64,000 bases of DNA from Sulfuricurvum sp. (GTDB lineage: Bacteria; Campylobacterota; Campylobacteria; Campylobacterales; Sulfurimonadaceae), in assembly GCA_028718525.1 (NCBI GenBank), contig JAQULP010000005.1, positions 45,548 through 109,547 on the forward strand, given 5' to 3'. Positions 34,501-44,414 of this stretch are shown one piece after another (within the stretch, counting starts at the first letter, position 1; each line of letters starts with the position of its first letter). The notes beneath the pieces were generated by a model. It saw only the letters and a program-made list of their open reading frames with translations, ran no database searches and was not told where the DNA came from. A program made the position numbers and the translations under genes.

Positions 34501-37244
34501 ATGATGCCTATCTGGAAATTACCGGGTTTACCCGCCAAGAGCTGCTGACCAAATCATGTATCGGCATGAGTATTCCTGAAGATATCCCAAGAGCCAAAGC
34601 AGCAATGGCTGAAGTACTCGCTACCGGATTTATCAGCAATTTCGAAAAATCGTGCTTCAAAAAAGACGGATCGCTCTTTACCATCAATATGTCAATAGCG
34701 ATAATGCCCGACAAAGAGCATCTGATCATCAGTACTAAAGATGTGACAGCGGATAAAAAACTTCGAGACGAGCTGATTCAGGCGGAGAACAAGTTTCATA
34801 TGATATTCCAGGAATCGTTGGACGGCATTTCTTTGCTCGATCCGATCACCCAAAAATTTGTCGATTTCAATCAAAAAACGCTTGATATGTATGAATACAC
34901 TGCCGAAGAGTTCAAAAGTATTGAACCCAAAGACATGGATATTCTCCACGATGAAGTACAGATCAGACAGACGCAACAAAACATCATGAAGCAAGGCTGG
35001 GATCGATTTACGACGCAACATAAAACCAAGAGTGGAAAGGTTTTGGATGTCGTCGTCAGCGCTCGGCTTTTGAAATTTTCAGATGAAGTTCTTTTGTATG
35101 TTTCGTTTCACGATATTAGTGAACAAAAACGGCTTGAAGAGCAGCTGCTTCAGATTCTTGCCGTCAGCCCGATCGCCGTGCGTATTGCCAAATCCAATGG
35201 TCAGGCGGTCGCATTCGCCAATAAAGCCTATGAAAATCTGCTCAATCTGGATTCAAAGACGGTAATCGGTAGAAATCCCCGAGACTATTATGCCGATCCG
35301 ACCATTTATGATGAAATCGTAACCCGGATCAAAAACAAAGAGACGTTCTACCACAAAGAACTTGAGCTCAATATCGATGGCAAGAAGGTATGGGCCCTGT
35401 GCTCGTATATGCCAATCCGGTATGATGGAGAAGAAGCCGTTCTTGGATGGTTCTACGATATCACCCAGCAAAAAGAGATGGAAGTGTCATTGCTCAAAGC
35501 CAAAGAGGTAGCCGAGCATGCTGCCAAGGCTAAATCGGAATTCCTGGCCAATATGTCTCACGAGATTCGCACACCTCTTAATGGGGTGACTGGTTTGATC
35601 GAAATGTCACTGAAGATCGAGCAGGATGAGAAGGTCAAAGACTATCTGGACAAAGCCCGCCAATCCTCCAAAGCACTTCTAGGCGTCATTAATGATGTCC
35701 TTGATTTTTCCAAGATCGAAGCGGGGAAACTTCAGATCGAATCGTATCCGTTCAAACTACAAGAGGTGCTCAAGAATATCATGGCGATGTTCGAATATTC
35801 CATGGTATCCAAATCGCTCCATTTCGATACACAGATTGATTCAAATATACCGCAGATCCTTATGGGAGATTCGCTCCGACTGACACAGATACTGAGCAAC
35901 CTGATTGGTAATGCTGTCAAATTTACCCATAACGGTTCGATTGGTTTGTGGATGAAGCTAATCACTCAAAAAACCGACACGATTAAAATACTCTGTTCTA
36001 TCAGCGATACGGGAATCGGAATAAGTCCTGAGGCCCGACAGAAACTTTTTGAATCATTTACCCAATCCGATGCTTCCACGACCCGAAAATACGGAGGAAC
36101 GGGATTGGGATTGGCTATTACTAAACAGCTCGTCGAGCTAATGGGAGGGGATATTTGGGTAGAAAGCGAGCCAGGTAAAGGTTCAACGTTCAATGTCACC
36201 ATGGAGTTCAAACTCCCGATCCAGGAAGAGATCGATAAGATTGAAAAAGAGTTTACAGATGATAATAATCAAATGCTCTTTGATGGCAATGTATTGCTGG
36301 TGGATGATAACGATATCAATCTTCTTGTGGCCCAGGAGCTGCTGGAAGAAAGAGGTTTAAGTGTCGATATCGCCCATGAAGGCAGAGAAGCGGTACAAAA
36401 AGTGAAATCCGGCAGCTATGACATGGTATTTATGGACCTTCATATGCCTGAGATGGATGGATATGAAGCCAGCCGCGCGATTCGTACGTTCAATAGTACG
36501 GTTCCTATCATTGCATTGAGTGCAGCAGTCATGGAGCATGATAAACAAATGGCCAATGATGCAGGAATGAACGGCCATCTTGCGAAGCCTATCGATGTGC
36601 AGCAGCTTCAGATCATTCTGACACGTTACCTGAAACAAACAGGTACAGCTGCTAAAGAGCATTTAGAAATAGGTGTGGATATTGATGGGATTGATCTGGC
36701 ATATTTTATGAAACAGTTCAAATCGGAGAGAGTCGCCGGTTTATTTAAAACATTCGCTGCTACTCAGCGCGATTTCTGTTCCAAAATAGCAAATGTTGAG
36801 ATTGGCACCGATGAATTTAGAACCATGATTCATACCCTCAAAGGAGTCAGTGGTAATCTTGCATTTACAAAAGCGTATGAATTAACCAAGTCAATTGAGC
36901 AATCGGTCAGTCGTGACGAAACAGCGAAAATGGTACGAGAGCTATGTGCGGCCATGGAGAAAACTATTGCCTCCATTGATCACGTATTTCCTCCTGAGAA
37001 AATGATTGTTCAGGATCTGTCGCTTTCGCAAGAAGAGACATTAGCTTTGATTGATGATGTCCTTGATGTTCTCAAATCAAACGGTATGGTAGAAGAGGAA
37101 AAACTCACTGTATTTATTCGAGCGATCAACTCTTACACATCAGATGGGATACAACGAGATATTTTTGATGCAATCGAAGCGTTTGACTTCAAAAAAGCTA
37201 TAATCCTTATTGAAACAGTTAAAGAAGGGATCAATGAGCGCTAA
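31542..37244 (+). CDS. MASE1-CHASE multi-PAS hybrid histidine kinase with receiver and HPt
   Basis: 1900 residues. Residues ~1-215 are a hydrophobic MASE1-type sensor of about eight helices; ~225-480 a periplasmic CHASE domain ([19 protein letters not shown]); a membrane helix sits near 505-530. Six PAS domains follow between ~590 and 1320. HisKA carries His1340 ([13 protein letters not shown]), and the HATPase domain has [13 protein letters not shown] receiver domain has Asp1632 ([15 protein letters not shown]), and a C-terminal HPt has His1764 ([14 protein letters not shown]). All phosphorelay residues are intact. The downstream REC-PAS-GGDEF gene overlaps its end, so the relay probably passes to a diguanylate cyclase. 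MASE1 and CHASE ligands are unknown. Confidence 0.95.
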   Translation: MMKQNNTNNVNTIFQIVGLSVTYFIFGRLGLMIDNPSGYVSPIWPAAGFALTGLLFFGYRVWLGIFIGSFLTNLPISSGIFSFSGDIHSFVIPLSIAFGSTVQALTGAFLINRYLDLNNGLIKTKDIVLFYLLAGLLSCLISPLWGVNTLFFSGIITGNDYVFSILTWWVGDTLGVLLIVPLIFLLFAEPKAIWAQRRISMGLPMLLILIFIVVLFTISAKQENNRIESSFKEQALLIGNSLEKELEKNSELLYSVHNFLNVSKNIDGDKFRIFLNNSFQRYSSIHAVSWNQVVYAQQRKSYEDKMKLEGSPDFIIKEGSKESITPAKKRDKYVSVTYIEPFAENKNAVGYDVYSNAARRIALDSACASAKLTATDPITLVQEDANQSGVLFFLPLYQNAKIPSTVFEREREIKGYVVGVYRTGDLLLEAVKKFHLHNVAISLSDQTDANNTMPMAAYVFDNNGKINTIDDFKSFDNRNLQSRNIITIGQKKWVLTIYATPEYITEHLSVFSWVILTLSLLFAMLLQLYLLLLSSRTITLKNITQELTNEIERSKILEEDLKHTNEDLENRVNERTLSLMEKNKELIKAEEKFKGYLELSSDGIHVLDEYGNIVECSLSFAQSLGYSYEESLQLNVKEWEALISPDMLIPTLKELLVSPRTFDTKHKRKDGTLFDVQVNAKGIEIEGRHYLYASARDVSELRLKEKEIIETNIRLDALLQSIPDLVWMKDVEGKYITCNRRFETFFGATKEEIFGKTDYDYVSQELGDFFREHDRKAMESDIPLSNLEEIPFASDGHIEYVHTTKTAVKDQDGNIIGVMGIARDITEATKLKVEILKERNFVSTIINNANAIIAVINSEGVMIRINEFGQRFTGYTQEEVSSEPYFWSRFLNPDVRHKVFSIIDKAKQGEIVKTFQNTWTSKDGEERIFEWSNALVNKEDGTLDYIFTIGLDISESERKKKEFQTIFETSKDGLAILDLQSNFVEFNDAYLEITGFTRQELLTKSCIGMSIPEDIPRAKAAMAEVLATGFISNFEKSCFKKDGSLFTINMSIAIMPDKEHLIISTKDVTADKKLRDELIQAENKFHMIFQESLDGISLLDPITQKFVDFNQKTLDMYEYTAEEFKSIEPKDMDILHDEVQIRQTQQNIMKQGWDRFTTQHKTKSGKVLDVVVSARLLKFSDEVLLYVSFHDISEQKRLEEQLLQILAVSPIAVRIAKSNGQAVAFANKAYENLLNLDSKTVIGRNPRDYYADPTIYDEIVTRIKNKETFYHKELELNIDGKKVWALCSYMPIRYDGEEAVLGWFYDITQQKEMEVSLLKAKEVAEHAAKAKSEFLANMSHEIRTPLNGVTGLIEMSLKIEQDEKVKDYLDKARQSSKALLGVINDVLDFSKIEAGKLQIESYPFKLQEVLKNIMAMFEYSMVSKSLHFDTQIDSNIPQILMGDSLRLTQILSNLIGNAVKFTHNGSIGLWMKLITQKTDTIKILCSISDTGIGISPEARQKLFESFTQSDASTTRKYGGTGLGLAITKQLVELMGGDIWVESEPGKGSTFNVTMEFKLPIQEEIDKIEKEFTDDNNQMLFDGNVLLVDDNDINLLVAQELLEERGLSVDIAHEGREAVQKVKSGSYDMVFMDLHMPEMDGYEASRAIRTFNSTVPIIALSAAVMEHDKQMANDAGMNGHLAKPIDVQQLQIILTRYLKQTGTAAKEHLEIGVDIDGIDLAYFMKQFKSERVAGLFKTFAATQRDFCSKIANVEIGTDEFRTMIHTLKGVSGNLAFTKAYELTKSIEQSVSRDETAKMVRELCAAMEKTIASIDHVFPPEKMIVQDLSLSQEETLALIDDVLDVLKSNGMVEEEKLTVFIRAINSYTSDGIQRDIFDAIEAFDFKKAIILIETVKEGINER

Positions 37245-38478
37245 AGCATCTATCCTAATCGTCGATGACGAACCCACAAATCTCAAACTCGCGGCATTAA
37301 CGTTAAACGCACTGTACGAGATTCATTTTGCTCGTAGCGGCGAAGACGCTCTTGACTATCTGGAAGAGAATACAGTCGATCTTATTCTGCTAGATATCAT
37401 AATGGGTGAAATGAATGGATTTGATGTAGCTGTGCAGCTGCGAAAAGATGAAAGAACTTCCAGAATCCCGATCATTTTTCTTACCGGTGACAGATCCGAA
37501 GAGACTATAGAAAAAGCGTTTGAATCTGGTGCGGCTGACTACATAACCAAACCGTTCCGTCAAAAAGAGCTGCTTGCACGTGTTAAAAACCGGATCGAAA
37601 CGGAAACCCTCAAGCATGACCTTCATGTATCTTGGGAAACCAATGAACATCTGCTGGAAATTATCAACAGCCATGTATCCTATGTGAAAACCGATTCAAA
37701 GGGTATCATTACAGAAATGAGCCCCTCGTTTTGTGAGATGGTTCAATGCAAAGATAGTTTTGTCGGAATGAACATCAATATACTTAAATCGGGACATACT
37801 TCCAGAGAACTTTACGAAGAATTATGGAATATGATTGAACAGGGTAAAAAATTTTCCTGTGAAATTGAAAACCATAACTTTAAAGAGGGGACTAACTGGT
37901 ACCGATCGACGATCATTCCCGATCTTGACAAAGAGGGGGAGATTCAAGGATATATTGCGTTTTATACCAATATCGATGATAAAGTCCAGTATAAACACGA
38001 TGCTTTTACTGATCATCTCACTGGTCTTAACAATCGTGCTAAATTTGAAGCTGTAATGAATGAAGAAATATACCGCCTCAAACGCTATAAGCATGCTTTT
38101 TCCATTATTCTTGCAGATATTGACTATTTTAAGGAAGTCAACGACCTATACGGGCATGATGTTGGAGATATTGTGTTGAAAGAATTTTCCAAAATACTTG
38201 TAGAAAATATCCGTCAAACCGATATTGTCGCCCGTTGGGGAGGGGAAGAGTTTGTCATACTCTGTCCTAATACCAACACAGAGGGGGCCGGTGCTTTGGC
38301 TGAGACGTTACGAGCCAAAATTGAGGAATACAGCTTTAGTGATGTTGGACACAAAACAGCAAGCTTTGGCGTTACACAATGCAGCAGAGAATTTGATCAA
38401 AAAATACTTTTTAGCAAAGTCGATAAAGCCCTTTATCAAGCCAAAGAGCAAGGACGTAATAGAGTTTGTACACTTTGA
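37234..38478 (+). CDS. REC-PAS-GGDEF response regulator (diguanylate cyclase)
   Basis: 414 residues from the ATG at 37234, which overlaps the kinase stop by 11 bases and has AAGAAGG upstream; an in-frame ATG at 37210 is less likely. The receiver domain has Asp54 ([13 protein letters not shown]) and KPF. A PAS domain spans ~140-245. The GGDEF domain (~255-414) has the active variant GGEEF and an RxxD inhibitory site five residues before it (RQTD). It is probably the output of the hybrid kinase, making cyclic di-GMP when phosphorylated. Confidence 0.94.
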   Translation: MSAKASILIVDDEPTNLKLAALTLNALYEIHFARSGEDALDYLEENTVDLILLDIIMGEMNGFDVAVQLRKDERTSRIPIIFLTGDRSEETIEKAFESGAADYITKPFRQKELLARVKNRIETETLKHDLHVSWETNEHLLEIINSHVSYVKTDSKGIITEMSPSFCEMVQCKDSFVGMNINILKSGHTSRELYEELWNMIEQGKKFSCEIENHNFKEGTNWYRSTIIPDLDKEGEIQGYIAFYTNIDDKVQYKHDAFTDHLTGLNNRAKFEAVMNEEIYRLKRYKHAFSIILADIDYFKEVNDLYGHDVGDIVLKEFSKILVENIRQTDIVARWGGEEFVILCPNTNTEGAGALAETLRAKIEEYSFSDVGHKTASFGVTQCSREFDQKILFSKVDKALYQAKEQGRNRVCTL

Positions 38479-38591
38479 GTAAGAGACAATTCAGCTTAGC
38501 GTGCTATTTTTTCCGAATTCTGTGGCGACTCGATTTATGATCCTTTTATAGTTATATTGACAAAGAAGCACACTGACTACAATTCATGTAA

Positions 38592-38609
38592 AACATACTA
38601 TAATATGTT
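38592..38609 (+). promoter_or_regulatory. Operator dyad over the -10 region of the first HipBA module
   Basis: AACATA (38592-38597) and TATGTT (38604-38609) are inverted repeats with six bases between them, and TATAAT (38599-38604) lies inside. The dyad is where a HipB dimer would block transcription of the genes starting at 38652. A TTGACA lies further upstream at 38557. Confidence 0.5.
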
Positions 38610-38651
38610 CAATATTTATTTATACTAAATAATACTTATTATTGGATGTTT

Positions 38652-38954
38652 ATGATTGAATTAAAAACACCTTTTGAATTCATTGAAGAACTCATTGTTA
38701 CTATCGAAAAAACGCGTAAGCGAAAAAAACTGAGACAACAAGACCTTTGTGATCTTGCCGGTCTTTCGATTGCTACCTATCAAAAGTTTATCTATCAGAA
38801 AAAAATCAGTCTGATGTCACTGGTACAGGTATTATATGCGCTAGACATGATTTCGAATTTAGAAGGATTGATAGCCTATGATGAGATCCAAAGTCTCGAC
38901 GATATCCGAGATGCTGCCAATCAAAACCCTCTACCAAAACGAGTAAGGAAATAA
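38652..38954 (+). CDS. hipB: HipB-like antitoxin (module 1)
   Basis: 100 residues from the ATG at 38652. An XRE helix-turn-helix spans ~15-70 (RKKLRQQDLCDLAGLSIATYQKF), followed by a helical stretch and a basic tail (PLPKRVRK). It sits directly before a HipA kinase gene, separated by one base, so it is the repressor/antitoxin of the module. The HTH sequence differs strongly from the other two HipB proteins in the window. Confidence 0.82.
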   Translation: MIELKTPFEFIEELIVTIEKTRKRKKLRQQDLCDLAGLSIATYQKFIYQKKISLMSLVQVLYALDMISNLEGLIAYDEIQSLDDIRDAANQNPLPKRVRK

Positions 38955-38955
38955 T

Positions 38956-40245
38956 ATGAGTAAACTTTTAGAAGTTGATGCCTATCTTTATGGGCATAAG
39001 ATCGGTACAATGATCATGCATATGAGTAGAATTTATTTCGAATACGACTCTGCTTTTAAATCTCTCGGACTTGAAATATCTCCCCTGAAATTAAATACGA
39101 AAAAAATCCCCGGCGCGTATACAAATCCTGATTCACCTGATTACTATTATGGGATGTGTGGAGTTTTTTTCCAATCTCTTCCAGATAAACATGGAATGCC
39201 CTTTATTGATCGCTATTTTGAGCGACAAGGGGTAGCTTCGGATAAAGTGACCTTGCTGCAAAAGCTAACGTTCATTGCCGATCGCGGTATGGGTGCCATA
39301 GAGTATGCACCAAAAGAACATGAAGAGATTATGGAAGCAGCCATCGCACTCAGTGCAAAAGAATTACGAGAAGAGATGCGCCTTGTTTTAGAGGATGATG
39401 TAAAAAATACATCGATCAGAGATTTTATGAATATCGTCAATAATGCATCACCCATAGGCGGTGCTAGACCAAAGTTACTGATTTCTTACAATCAACAAAG
39501 TGGTGAAATAAGAAGCAATAGCGGCACACTTCAAGATGGATTTGTCCGTTCAATATTGAAATTTGATGAGTCATACCCTAATGCAGATGGTATTAACGAA
39601 AGTATTGAGTTAACAAAATTAGAATACCTTCATATGTCCTTGGCGTCAGAGTGTGGGATTACAATACCTGCTATGACATTGATCGAAGAGAATGGGGAAC
39701 ACCACTTAATTTTCGAGCGATACGATAGAGATAAGCATGACCAAAAAATCCATGTATGCAGCGCGGCTGGTTTGATGCATAAAGATATCCGTGTAGCGCA
39801 AGTAATGTCATACGAGGAACTTCTAAAATTAACCAATCTGATCACGAAAAGTCAAAGTGATGTTGAAGAGATGTTTCGGCGGATGGTATTCAATGCCTTA
39901 TCGTTCAATGTGGATGACCATGCCAAAAACTTTGAATTTATGATGGACCGTACTGGACAATGGCGTCTTGCACCGGCATATGACGTCACGTATTCCAAAG
40001 GAGTCGTCAAAGAGCATCTTACTACGATTAATGGTAAGAGTTCCAATTTTAGCATCGATGACTTTTTGGTAGTCGCTCAGAAAAATCTTATTGATCAAAA
40101 GAGTGCAAAATACATTATTAATACCACTGCTGCAAAGCTTTCAACTTATAAAATGAGAGCTAAAGATACTGGTATTAGTGAAAGTGAAGCAATTAAAATT
40201 GGTACAGAAATACATATGCAGCTTGTTAGGTTAGGACTTGTTTAA
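38956..40245 (+). CDS. hipA: HipA serine/threonine kinase toxin (module 1)
   Basis: 429 residues, full length for HipA. Visible motifs are the ATP-loop SPIGGARPKLL, the catalytic NVDDHAKNFEF and the metal-binding Asp in LAPAYDVTYS. HipA kinases phosphorylate tRNA synthetases or related targets and cause growth arrest. GTAAGGAAA precedes the ATG. The kinase residues are intact, so it may be active if unopposed. Confidence 0.92.
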   Translation: MSKLLEVDAYLYGHKIGTMIMHMSRIYFEYDSAFKSLGLEISPLKLNTKKIPGAYTNPDSPDYYYGMCGVFFQSLPDKHGMPFIDRYFERQGVASDKVTLLQKLTFIADRGMGAIEYAPKEHEEIMEAAIALSAKELREEMRLVLEDDVKNTSIRDFMNIVNNASPIGGARPKLLISYNQQSGEIRSNSGTLQDGFVRSILKFDESYPNADGINESIELTKLEYLHMSLASECGITIPAMTLIEENGEHHLIFERYDRDKHDQKIHVCSAAGLMHKDIRVAQVMSYEELLKLTNLITKSQSDVEEMFRRMVFNALSFNVDDHAKNFEFMMDRTGQWRLAPAYDVTYSKGVVKEHLTTINGKSSNFSIDDFLVVAQKNLIDQKSAKYIINTTAAKLSTYKMRAKDTGISESEAIKIGTEIHMQLVRLGLV

Positions 40246-40259
40246 TTCATAATAGAATT

Positions 40260-40566
40260 TAGAATCTCGGCTAGGAATAGACTGTCACCCAAACTTGACC
40301 AATGTTTGCAAAGATGAGTTGCCAAAAAAGCAGAACTTTCAAAGGGCCGTTTTGAAAATGAGCTATATTTCGCTTATAAAGCACGAAAAGCTTTTTCTCG
40401 ATCAAGGTATGGTCTAAAGTGCGATCGAAGGAAATAGATGCGTTTTTGTTATTTTCACGAGGTATTTCAAAGAGCCGAGAAACAAAATCCCGACTTGGAA
40501 TCGACTGCCGTTCAAACTTGGCCAATGTTTGCAAAGATGAGTTGCCAAAAAAGCAGAACTTTGCAA
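40260..40566 (-). pseudogene. Truncated tandem copies of a module from the next gene
   Basis: On the minus strand the frame from about 40566 reads GNSSLQTLAKFERQSIPSRDF, then VSRLFEIPRENN and ends with a second partial copy. The first part matches FERQSIPSRDFISRLFET in the 411-residue protein encoded just upstream. A second, more decayed copy with an in-frame stop is at ~40343-40260. The core from AATGTTTGCAAAG to CAGAACTTT is nearly identical at 40301-40340 and 40525-40563. These are serial 3' duplications, not separate genes. Confidence 0.6.
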
Positions 40567-40576
40567 CGGCATGGCA

Positions 40577-41812
40577 TCAGAGTGTTTTTTTAACATTTTT
40601 CAGGATCTTGATTTTTCTCTCGATTTCATCAGGTTTTCCCGAAACGGTTATGACTTCTGCCTCTCTGGCAAATGCGCTGACAAATTCACTGAGTTCCGGA
40701 CGATGATGTCGTTTGATTTTTAAAAACCATCCCGTGATGTACAGATCTTCAACGGCAGCACTGGCGAACAAAAAATTGAACAGACGTCTTGATTTATTTT
40801 TGCCGTGAGCATCAAACATATCTATGTCGTGCGCATTGGCAATTGCCTGCGTCAAGAGATTGATTTGTTCTCCATCGTAAATTTTCGTTGCGTCCGGCAT
40901 CAAAAACACCGAATCAAATCTCAATCGGTTTTCGTAACAAATGATATTTCGCACACAAAGGGCGAAATAGTTTTTTTCGATAAAAACATAGTCTGATGTG
41001 AAATCTACGTAAACGGATCCATTCCCGCTTGCTTTGCTCAATGTTTCAAAGAGCCGAGAAATAAAATCCCGACTTGGAATCGACTGCCGTTCGAATTGGA
41101 TCATGTCCACAAATGAAAATCCTGTATCCTCATCACTCTCTTCAAAAGATGTGCCGAACGTTTCGTGTTCAGCATGCTGCAAAAGAAGTTCATACTGCTG
41201 GGCTTCGCTCATGTATCCATCAGCTTCAATCACGTTTGACTCCGACTCGGCATCGCTCGCTTTCTCATCTGCGGCGTCACCCTTTTTTGGAGTGCTTATG
41301 ATTTTTTTTGTCGGGAGGCTGGTGTTTTTTTTCGGAAGCGACTGGATTGTTTTTTTAGAAGGAGCCTGCTGCTGTTCTTCATCGGTTACGGGTATGGCTA
41401 TTTTTTTTTCGGAAGGTTTGGAGAAATCGGGAATCGGAAATTCGTTTTCCAAAGCAACTTCATCGGGAATGTATTGGGCGGGTTTGAGATACAGCTTGTC
41501 GGATGCGCCGGTCAACTCCTCTTCATCCTCAAGCCCATTCTCTTCTTGGGTGCCGGTGGAGATCGGATTTGCGTCATTCATTTGCTGTACCGACATCTCG
41601 TACATTTTGTCGGCGCGCATCTCTTCATTCATCTGAACAAGTCTGCTGACTTGCTTCAGGATATTTTTTTCGATCCCGCTTTCTTTGTCTCGCTCTTTCC
41701 CCTGCTCATCCGTTCCGGCTTGGCTGCGAGTCTCATTTTTTCTTTTTGATGATTCCATTTCATTCGGATCCCCCATCGGCCGAAAAAATCTGTCGAAACA
41801 AATGGACTTCAC
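40577..41812 (-). CDS. Unrecognised 411-residue protein
   Basis: I do not recognise the family. Residues ~1-240 are highly charged and low in complexity (acidic with Lys-rich patches such as PKKNTSLPTKKII), probably disordered. Residues ~245-400 look globular: MIQFERQSIPSRDFISRLF, YVFIEKNYFALCVRNIICYE and HHRPELSEFVSAFAREAEV. The true start may be an internal Met (MGDPNE at 41776 or MESSKRK at 41758). It is last in a minus-strand series running from 44241 whose members often have GAGGGGA-type ribosome sites. Truncated copies of its C-terminal module lie downstream. Confidence 0.6.
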   Translation of the reverse strand: MKSICFDRFFRPMGDPNEMESSKRKNETRSQAGTDEQGKERDKESGIEKNILKQVSRLVQMNEEMRADKMYEMSVQQMNDANPISTGTQEENGLEDEEELTGASDKLYLKPAQYIPDEVALENEFPIPDFSKPSEKKIAIPVTDEEQQQAPSKKTIQSLPKKNTSLPTKKIISTPKKGDAADEKASDAESESNVIEADGYMSEAQQYELLLQHAEHETFGTSFEESDEDTGFSFVDMIQFERQSIPSRDFISRLFETLSKASGNGSVYVDFTSDYVFIEKNYFALCVRNIICYENRLRFDSVFLMPDATKIYDGEQINLLTQAIANAHDIDMFDAHGKNKSRRLFNFLFASAAVEDLYITGWFLKIKRHHRPELSEFVSAFAREAEVITVSGKPDEIERKIKILKNVKKTL

Positions 41813-41830
41813 TCCGCACTCGTCCGCATG

Positions 41831-42109
41831 TCAATCATGAAACACCCAGCGAACCGCTCCGTCTTTTAAATTCTCAACCTCTCTTACATAACCGGGAATC
41901 GGAATTTCCGTTGTTGCATTTTCTTGTCCCGGCATTTTGAAATACATGATATGCTCTTCAAGCTCGTGTATATTTTTTTCATCAACGATTGAAAAATTTT
42001 TAATATTGATTTTTCCGTTTTCATCAATGAGTGCTTTGTGCTGTTTCGAATTTCGAATTAGAAACAAAGCATGCGCCGCATCAACTTTTATTTCTTCCCC
42101 TGCATCCAA
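41831..42109 (-). CDS. Unrecognised small protein, probably the C-terminal part of a frameshifted gene
   Basis: The frame (from a TTG at 42109) encodes DAGEEIKVDAAHALFLIRNS through IPIPGYVREVENLKDGAVRWVF, a compact domain with no recognised family. It has no ribosome-binding site, and a stop lies just upstream in its frame. The preceding short gene (42246-42088) reads into the same A9 tract; a -1 shift there would join the two into one ~135-residue membrane-anchored protein. Confidence 0.5.
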   Translation of the reverse strand: MDAGEEIKVDAAHALFLIRNSKQHKALIDENGKINIKNFSIVDEKNIHELEEHIMYFKMPGQENATTEIPIPGYVREVENLKDGAVRWVFHD

Positions 42110-42246
42110 TTTTTTTTTGATCTCCCCTCTACCCGTTCACCTCTGACGGGAGGAGATTTTTTTGCGGGCTCGGACAGGATGTTGAATAAAACCTTGGCCA
42201 AAAAGAGAAGTGCGAGTGCCAAGAACAAATTAGCCAGTATTTCCAT
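42088..42246 (-). CDS. Short membrane-anchor ORF leading into an A9 tract
   Basis: The 52-codon frame starts MEILANLFLALALLFLAKVL, a clear transmembrane helix, followed by a charged stretch (AKKSPPVRGERVEGRSKK) and a stop. At nine consecutive A residues (42110-42118 on the complement) the -1 frame enters the domain at 42109-41831. It may be a programmed shift, a phase-variable tract or a recent mutation. Confidence 0.5.
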   Translation of the reverse strand: MEILANLFLALALLFLAKVLFNILSEPAKKSPPVRGERVEGRSKKNWMQGKK

Positions 42247-42321
42247 TCTATCCCCATTTTAACAAAAAACACGATTTTCCTCGCGCACGTTATTTATAAC
42301 TCTTTTTTCCATAAACATATA

Positions 42322-42551
<230 letters not shown>

Positions 42552-42562
42552 CCCGGAGGCCC

Positions 42563-43186
42563 TTATTCGATCACCGGTGGCGGGACCCCGTTTCCGCTCT
42601 TAATATAGCTCATATATTGCGTCATACCGAACACAATCTGAATGAAATTCCCTTGATTCGCAATAGAATCAAGCAGTTCAAATTCTTCAACCGAGAGCAG
42701 TTTTTTGAGCGCCGATGCCGAGAACGGAACCGCTGAAAACCGTCTAATATTGTCACCATTTTTGATCACAACAACGTTGTAAAACTTCCTCTTAAATTCA
42801 ACTTTTCGCGCGTTTCGAAACTTGGAAACATCAATAGAATAATGATTAATCCGCACCAATTCATAGTTATCTTCGAGCCACGACGCAACCAGCAGCATCC
42901 CGTTTTTCACCATAGCTTTATCCCCGTTTTCGACCAACAAAAAGTGGTCTTCAACCACAGGGGTATCAAGCCAATTTGCAAAACATTTGATCATAAAGTT
43001 ATAGTCAACATTGAACACATTTCCCCTCTCGTTGAACACGATCGGGGGGATAAAATCCTTCTCTTCACTATTCTCATAAATGATGTTCAGGCTTGCGAGC
43101 ATGTAGGTCAAAAACTCTTTCATTTCGTCTTCGGTACGAACCGAAAAAATCAGATCAGCGGGTTGTGAATAATCAAAAACACTCAT
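42563..43186 (-). CDS. Unrecognised 207-residue protein
   Basis: No family recognised. It is an alpha/beta soluble protein beginning [20 protein letters not shown], with [20 protein letters not shown] and a C-terminal half containing [20 protein letters not shown] and [13 protein letters not shown]. No membrane segment or signal peptide. GAGGGGA lies before the ATG, and the start overlaps the preceding ribbon-helix-helix gene by 14 bases, so they are co-transcribed. It resembles plasmid or island cargo in lacking known relatives. Confidence 0.6.
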   Translation of the reverse strand: MSVFDYSQPADLIFSVRTEDEMKEFLTYMLASLNIIYENSEEKDFIPPIVFNERGNVFNVDYNFMIKCFANWLDTPVVEDHFLLVENGDKAMVKNGMLLVASWLEDNYELVRINHYSIDVSKFRNARKVEFKRKFYNVVVIKNGDNIRRFSAVPFSASALKKLLSVEEFELLDSIANQGNFIQIVFGMTQYMSYIKSGNGVPPPVIE

Positions 43187-43436
43187 TAATTTTCCCCTCT
43201 GCTTTCATCTTTTTTCCACTTGTTTTTTTCTTTTTTTCTTCAAAAACAGAGGCGTCGAATGCTGCCCCTTGAAGAATATAATCCCGCAAAGTTTCCTCCG
43301 GAGTTTGAGCAAAATCATCCGCTTTTCGTTTCAAAATCTCCATCTCTTTTTCAGTCAAACTAATTGTAATTTTTTCCGACAAAGCGCCTTTTAGTTCCGC
43401 TTCTTTTTTCTTTTTCAAGTATAAAGTATCCGCCAT
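43173..43436 (-). CDS. Small ribbon-helix-helix-like DNA-binding protein
   Basis: 87 residues. A lysine-rich N-terminus is followed by EKITISLTEKEMEILKRKAD and TPEETLRDYILQGAAF, the strand-helix-helix layout of CopG/MobC-like proteins, then a lysine-rich tail. Such proteins regulate plasmid copy number, conjugation or TA operons. GGGGGA precedes the ATG. It lies between two unrecognised genes in the same direction. Confidence 0.6.
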   Translation of the reverse strand: MADTLYLKKKKEAELKGALSEKITISLTEKEMEILKRKADDFAQTPEETLRDYILQGAAFDASVFEEKKKKTSGKKMKAEGKINECF

Positions 43437-43453
43437 TTTATCCCCCTTCTTTT

Positions 43454-43993
43454 CTATTCATCACTTGGAAATTGGTCACTGTTTCCGAAGATCAAACTCT
43501 TCACTTCAAGCTCATCTTGGAATGCAACAACACCGTCTTTGCCTTGGCATAGAATGATGTTTTTCATCTCACCCTGCTGAGTAATATAAGGGAGTTCATC
43601 CGATAGAATTTCAACCAGAAACTCACCCTCTTTGGTGAAGCGATCACCCTCTTTTAGAATCAGTTTTTTAGCGACCGATTTCATTCTGTCCCGCTGTGTG
43701 TAGAGCTTTTGAAGACCTGTATTTTCGATATAGTTTCGTAGTTGATTTTCACCGACTTCAATCGGATCACCGGACAGAGTCATTAACCGAACACGGCACA
43801 CTTTTTCGGAATTTAGATTTTGTGAAATCGATAAAATGTTTAAGCCGACCACATTATTCGGATAGATAAAAATATCCCCTTCTTCAAGTGTCAGCTCATC
43901 CGGCTCATCGTTTTCATGGTATTCGTGCTCTTCAGCACCGTCGTATTGATGAACACCAAGTTCATCCTCGTGTATATTCATTTCATCAGACAT
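43454..43993 (-). CDS. Unrecognised acidic 179-residue protein
   Basis: The N-terminal ~40 residues are very acidic (EDELGVHQYDGAEEHEYHEN). The rest looks like one or two small beta-rich domains (EEGDIFIYPNNVVGLNILSI, ILKEGDRFTKEGEFLVEIL). AGGAGT precedes the ATG. It is next to the ribbon-helix-helix gene, with a gap of 17 bases. No family recognised and no signal peptide. Confidence 0.55.
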   Translation of the reverse strand: MSDEMNIHEDELGVHQYDGAEEHEYHENDEPDELTLEEGDIFIYPNNVVGLNILSISQNLNSEKVCRVRLMTLSGDPIEVGENQLRNYIENTGLQKLYTQRDRMKSVAKKLILKEGDRFTKEGEFLVEILSDELPYITQQGEMKNIILCQGKDGVVAFQDELEVKSLIFGNSDQFPSDE

Positions 43994-44124
43994 GTGTACT
44001 CCTTTTTTGTGTCATATAGGTAATATGTTTTTTTTACGAAAATATTGCTGTCACTGATTCAAATCTGTGGAATTTTTATATATTTGAGGTTGGCCGGATA
44101 CGTTTCGGCCATGTATTGGAAGGA

Positions 44125-44241
44125 TTATCGAATGCGGTCCGTAATATTTTTAACTTCATTAGAGGCTATGCTTTTGCCGTCTTTTATGCTTTTTAGATAC
44201 TCGTCGGATTTCAGCAGGCAGTCTACTAAAATAGCGATCAT
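44125..44241 (-). CDS. Possible 38-residue ORF, perhaps the end of a longer gene
   Basis: On the minus strand a frame reads ISTINTLRDGDAMIAILV, DCLLKSDEYLKSIKDGKS and IASNEVKNITDRIR before TAA. The first ATG is at 44241, but the protein-like sequence extends about 12 codons further to a TAA near 44297. Composition is natural. There is no ribosome site at the ATG. It may be a decayed gene at the head of the minus-strand series. Confidence 0.35.
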   Translation of the reverse strand: MIAILVDCLLKSDEYLKSIKDGKSIASNEVKNITDRIR

Positions 44242-44414
44242 TGCATCGCCGTCACGAAGAGTATTGATCGTAGAAATGAATGGTTTTTATCTCACCTTAC
44301 TTTATAATATAAATATACGTTTTTTTATAACCTAATATATGTATATATATAATTATGTATTGTTTTTTTATAAATAGTGTACAATTCTATTATAAAGTTA
44401 TTAAGAGGGGAAAA

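Noticed and set aside
37210-37233. Upstream start for the REC-PAS-GGDEF gene
   Set aside because: The ATG at 37234 is directly in front of the receiver domain and has a better ribosome site. The extra eight codons lie in the kinase gene.
41034-41636. 200-codon serine-rich plus-strand frame
   Set aside because: It is antisense to the 411-residue protein. Serine and phenylalanine richness reflects reversed acidic and lysine codons.
44045-44335. 96-codon plus-strand frame before HipA module 2
   Set aside because: No ribosome site or family pattern; the minus strand in the same stretch reads more like protein.
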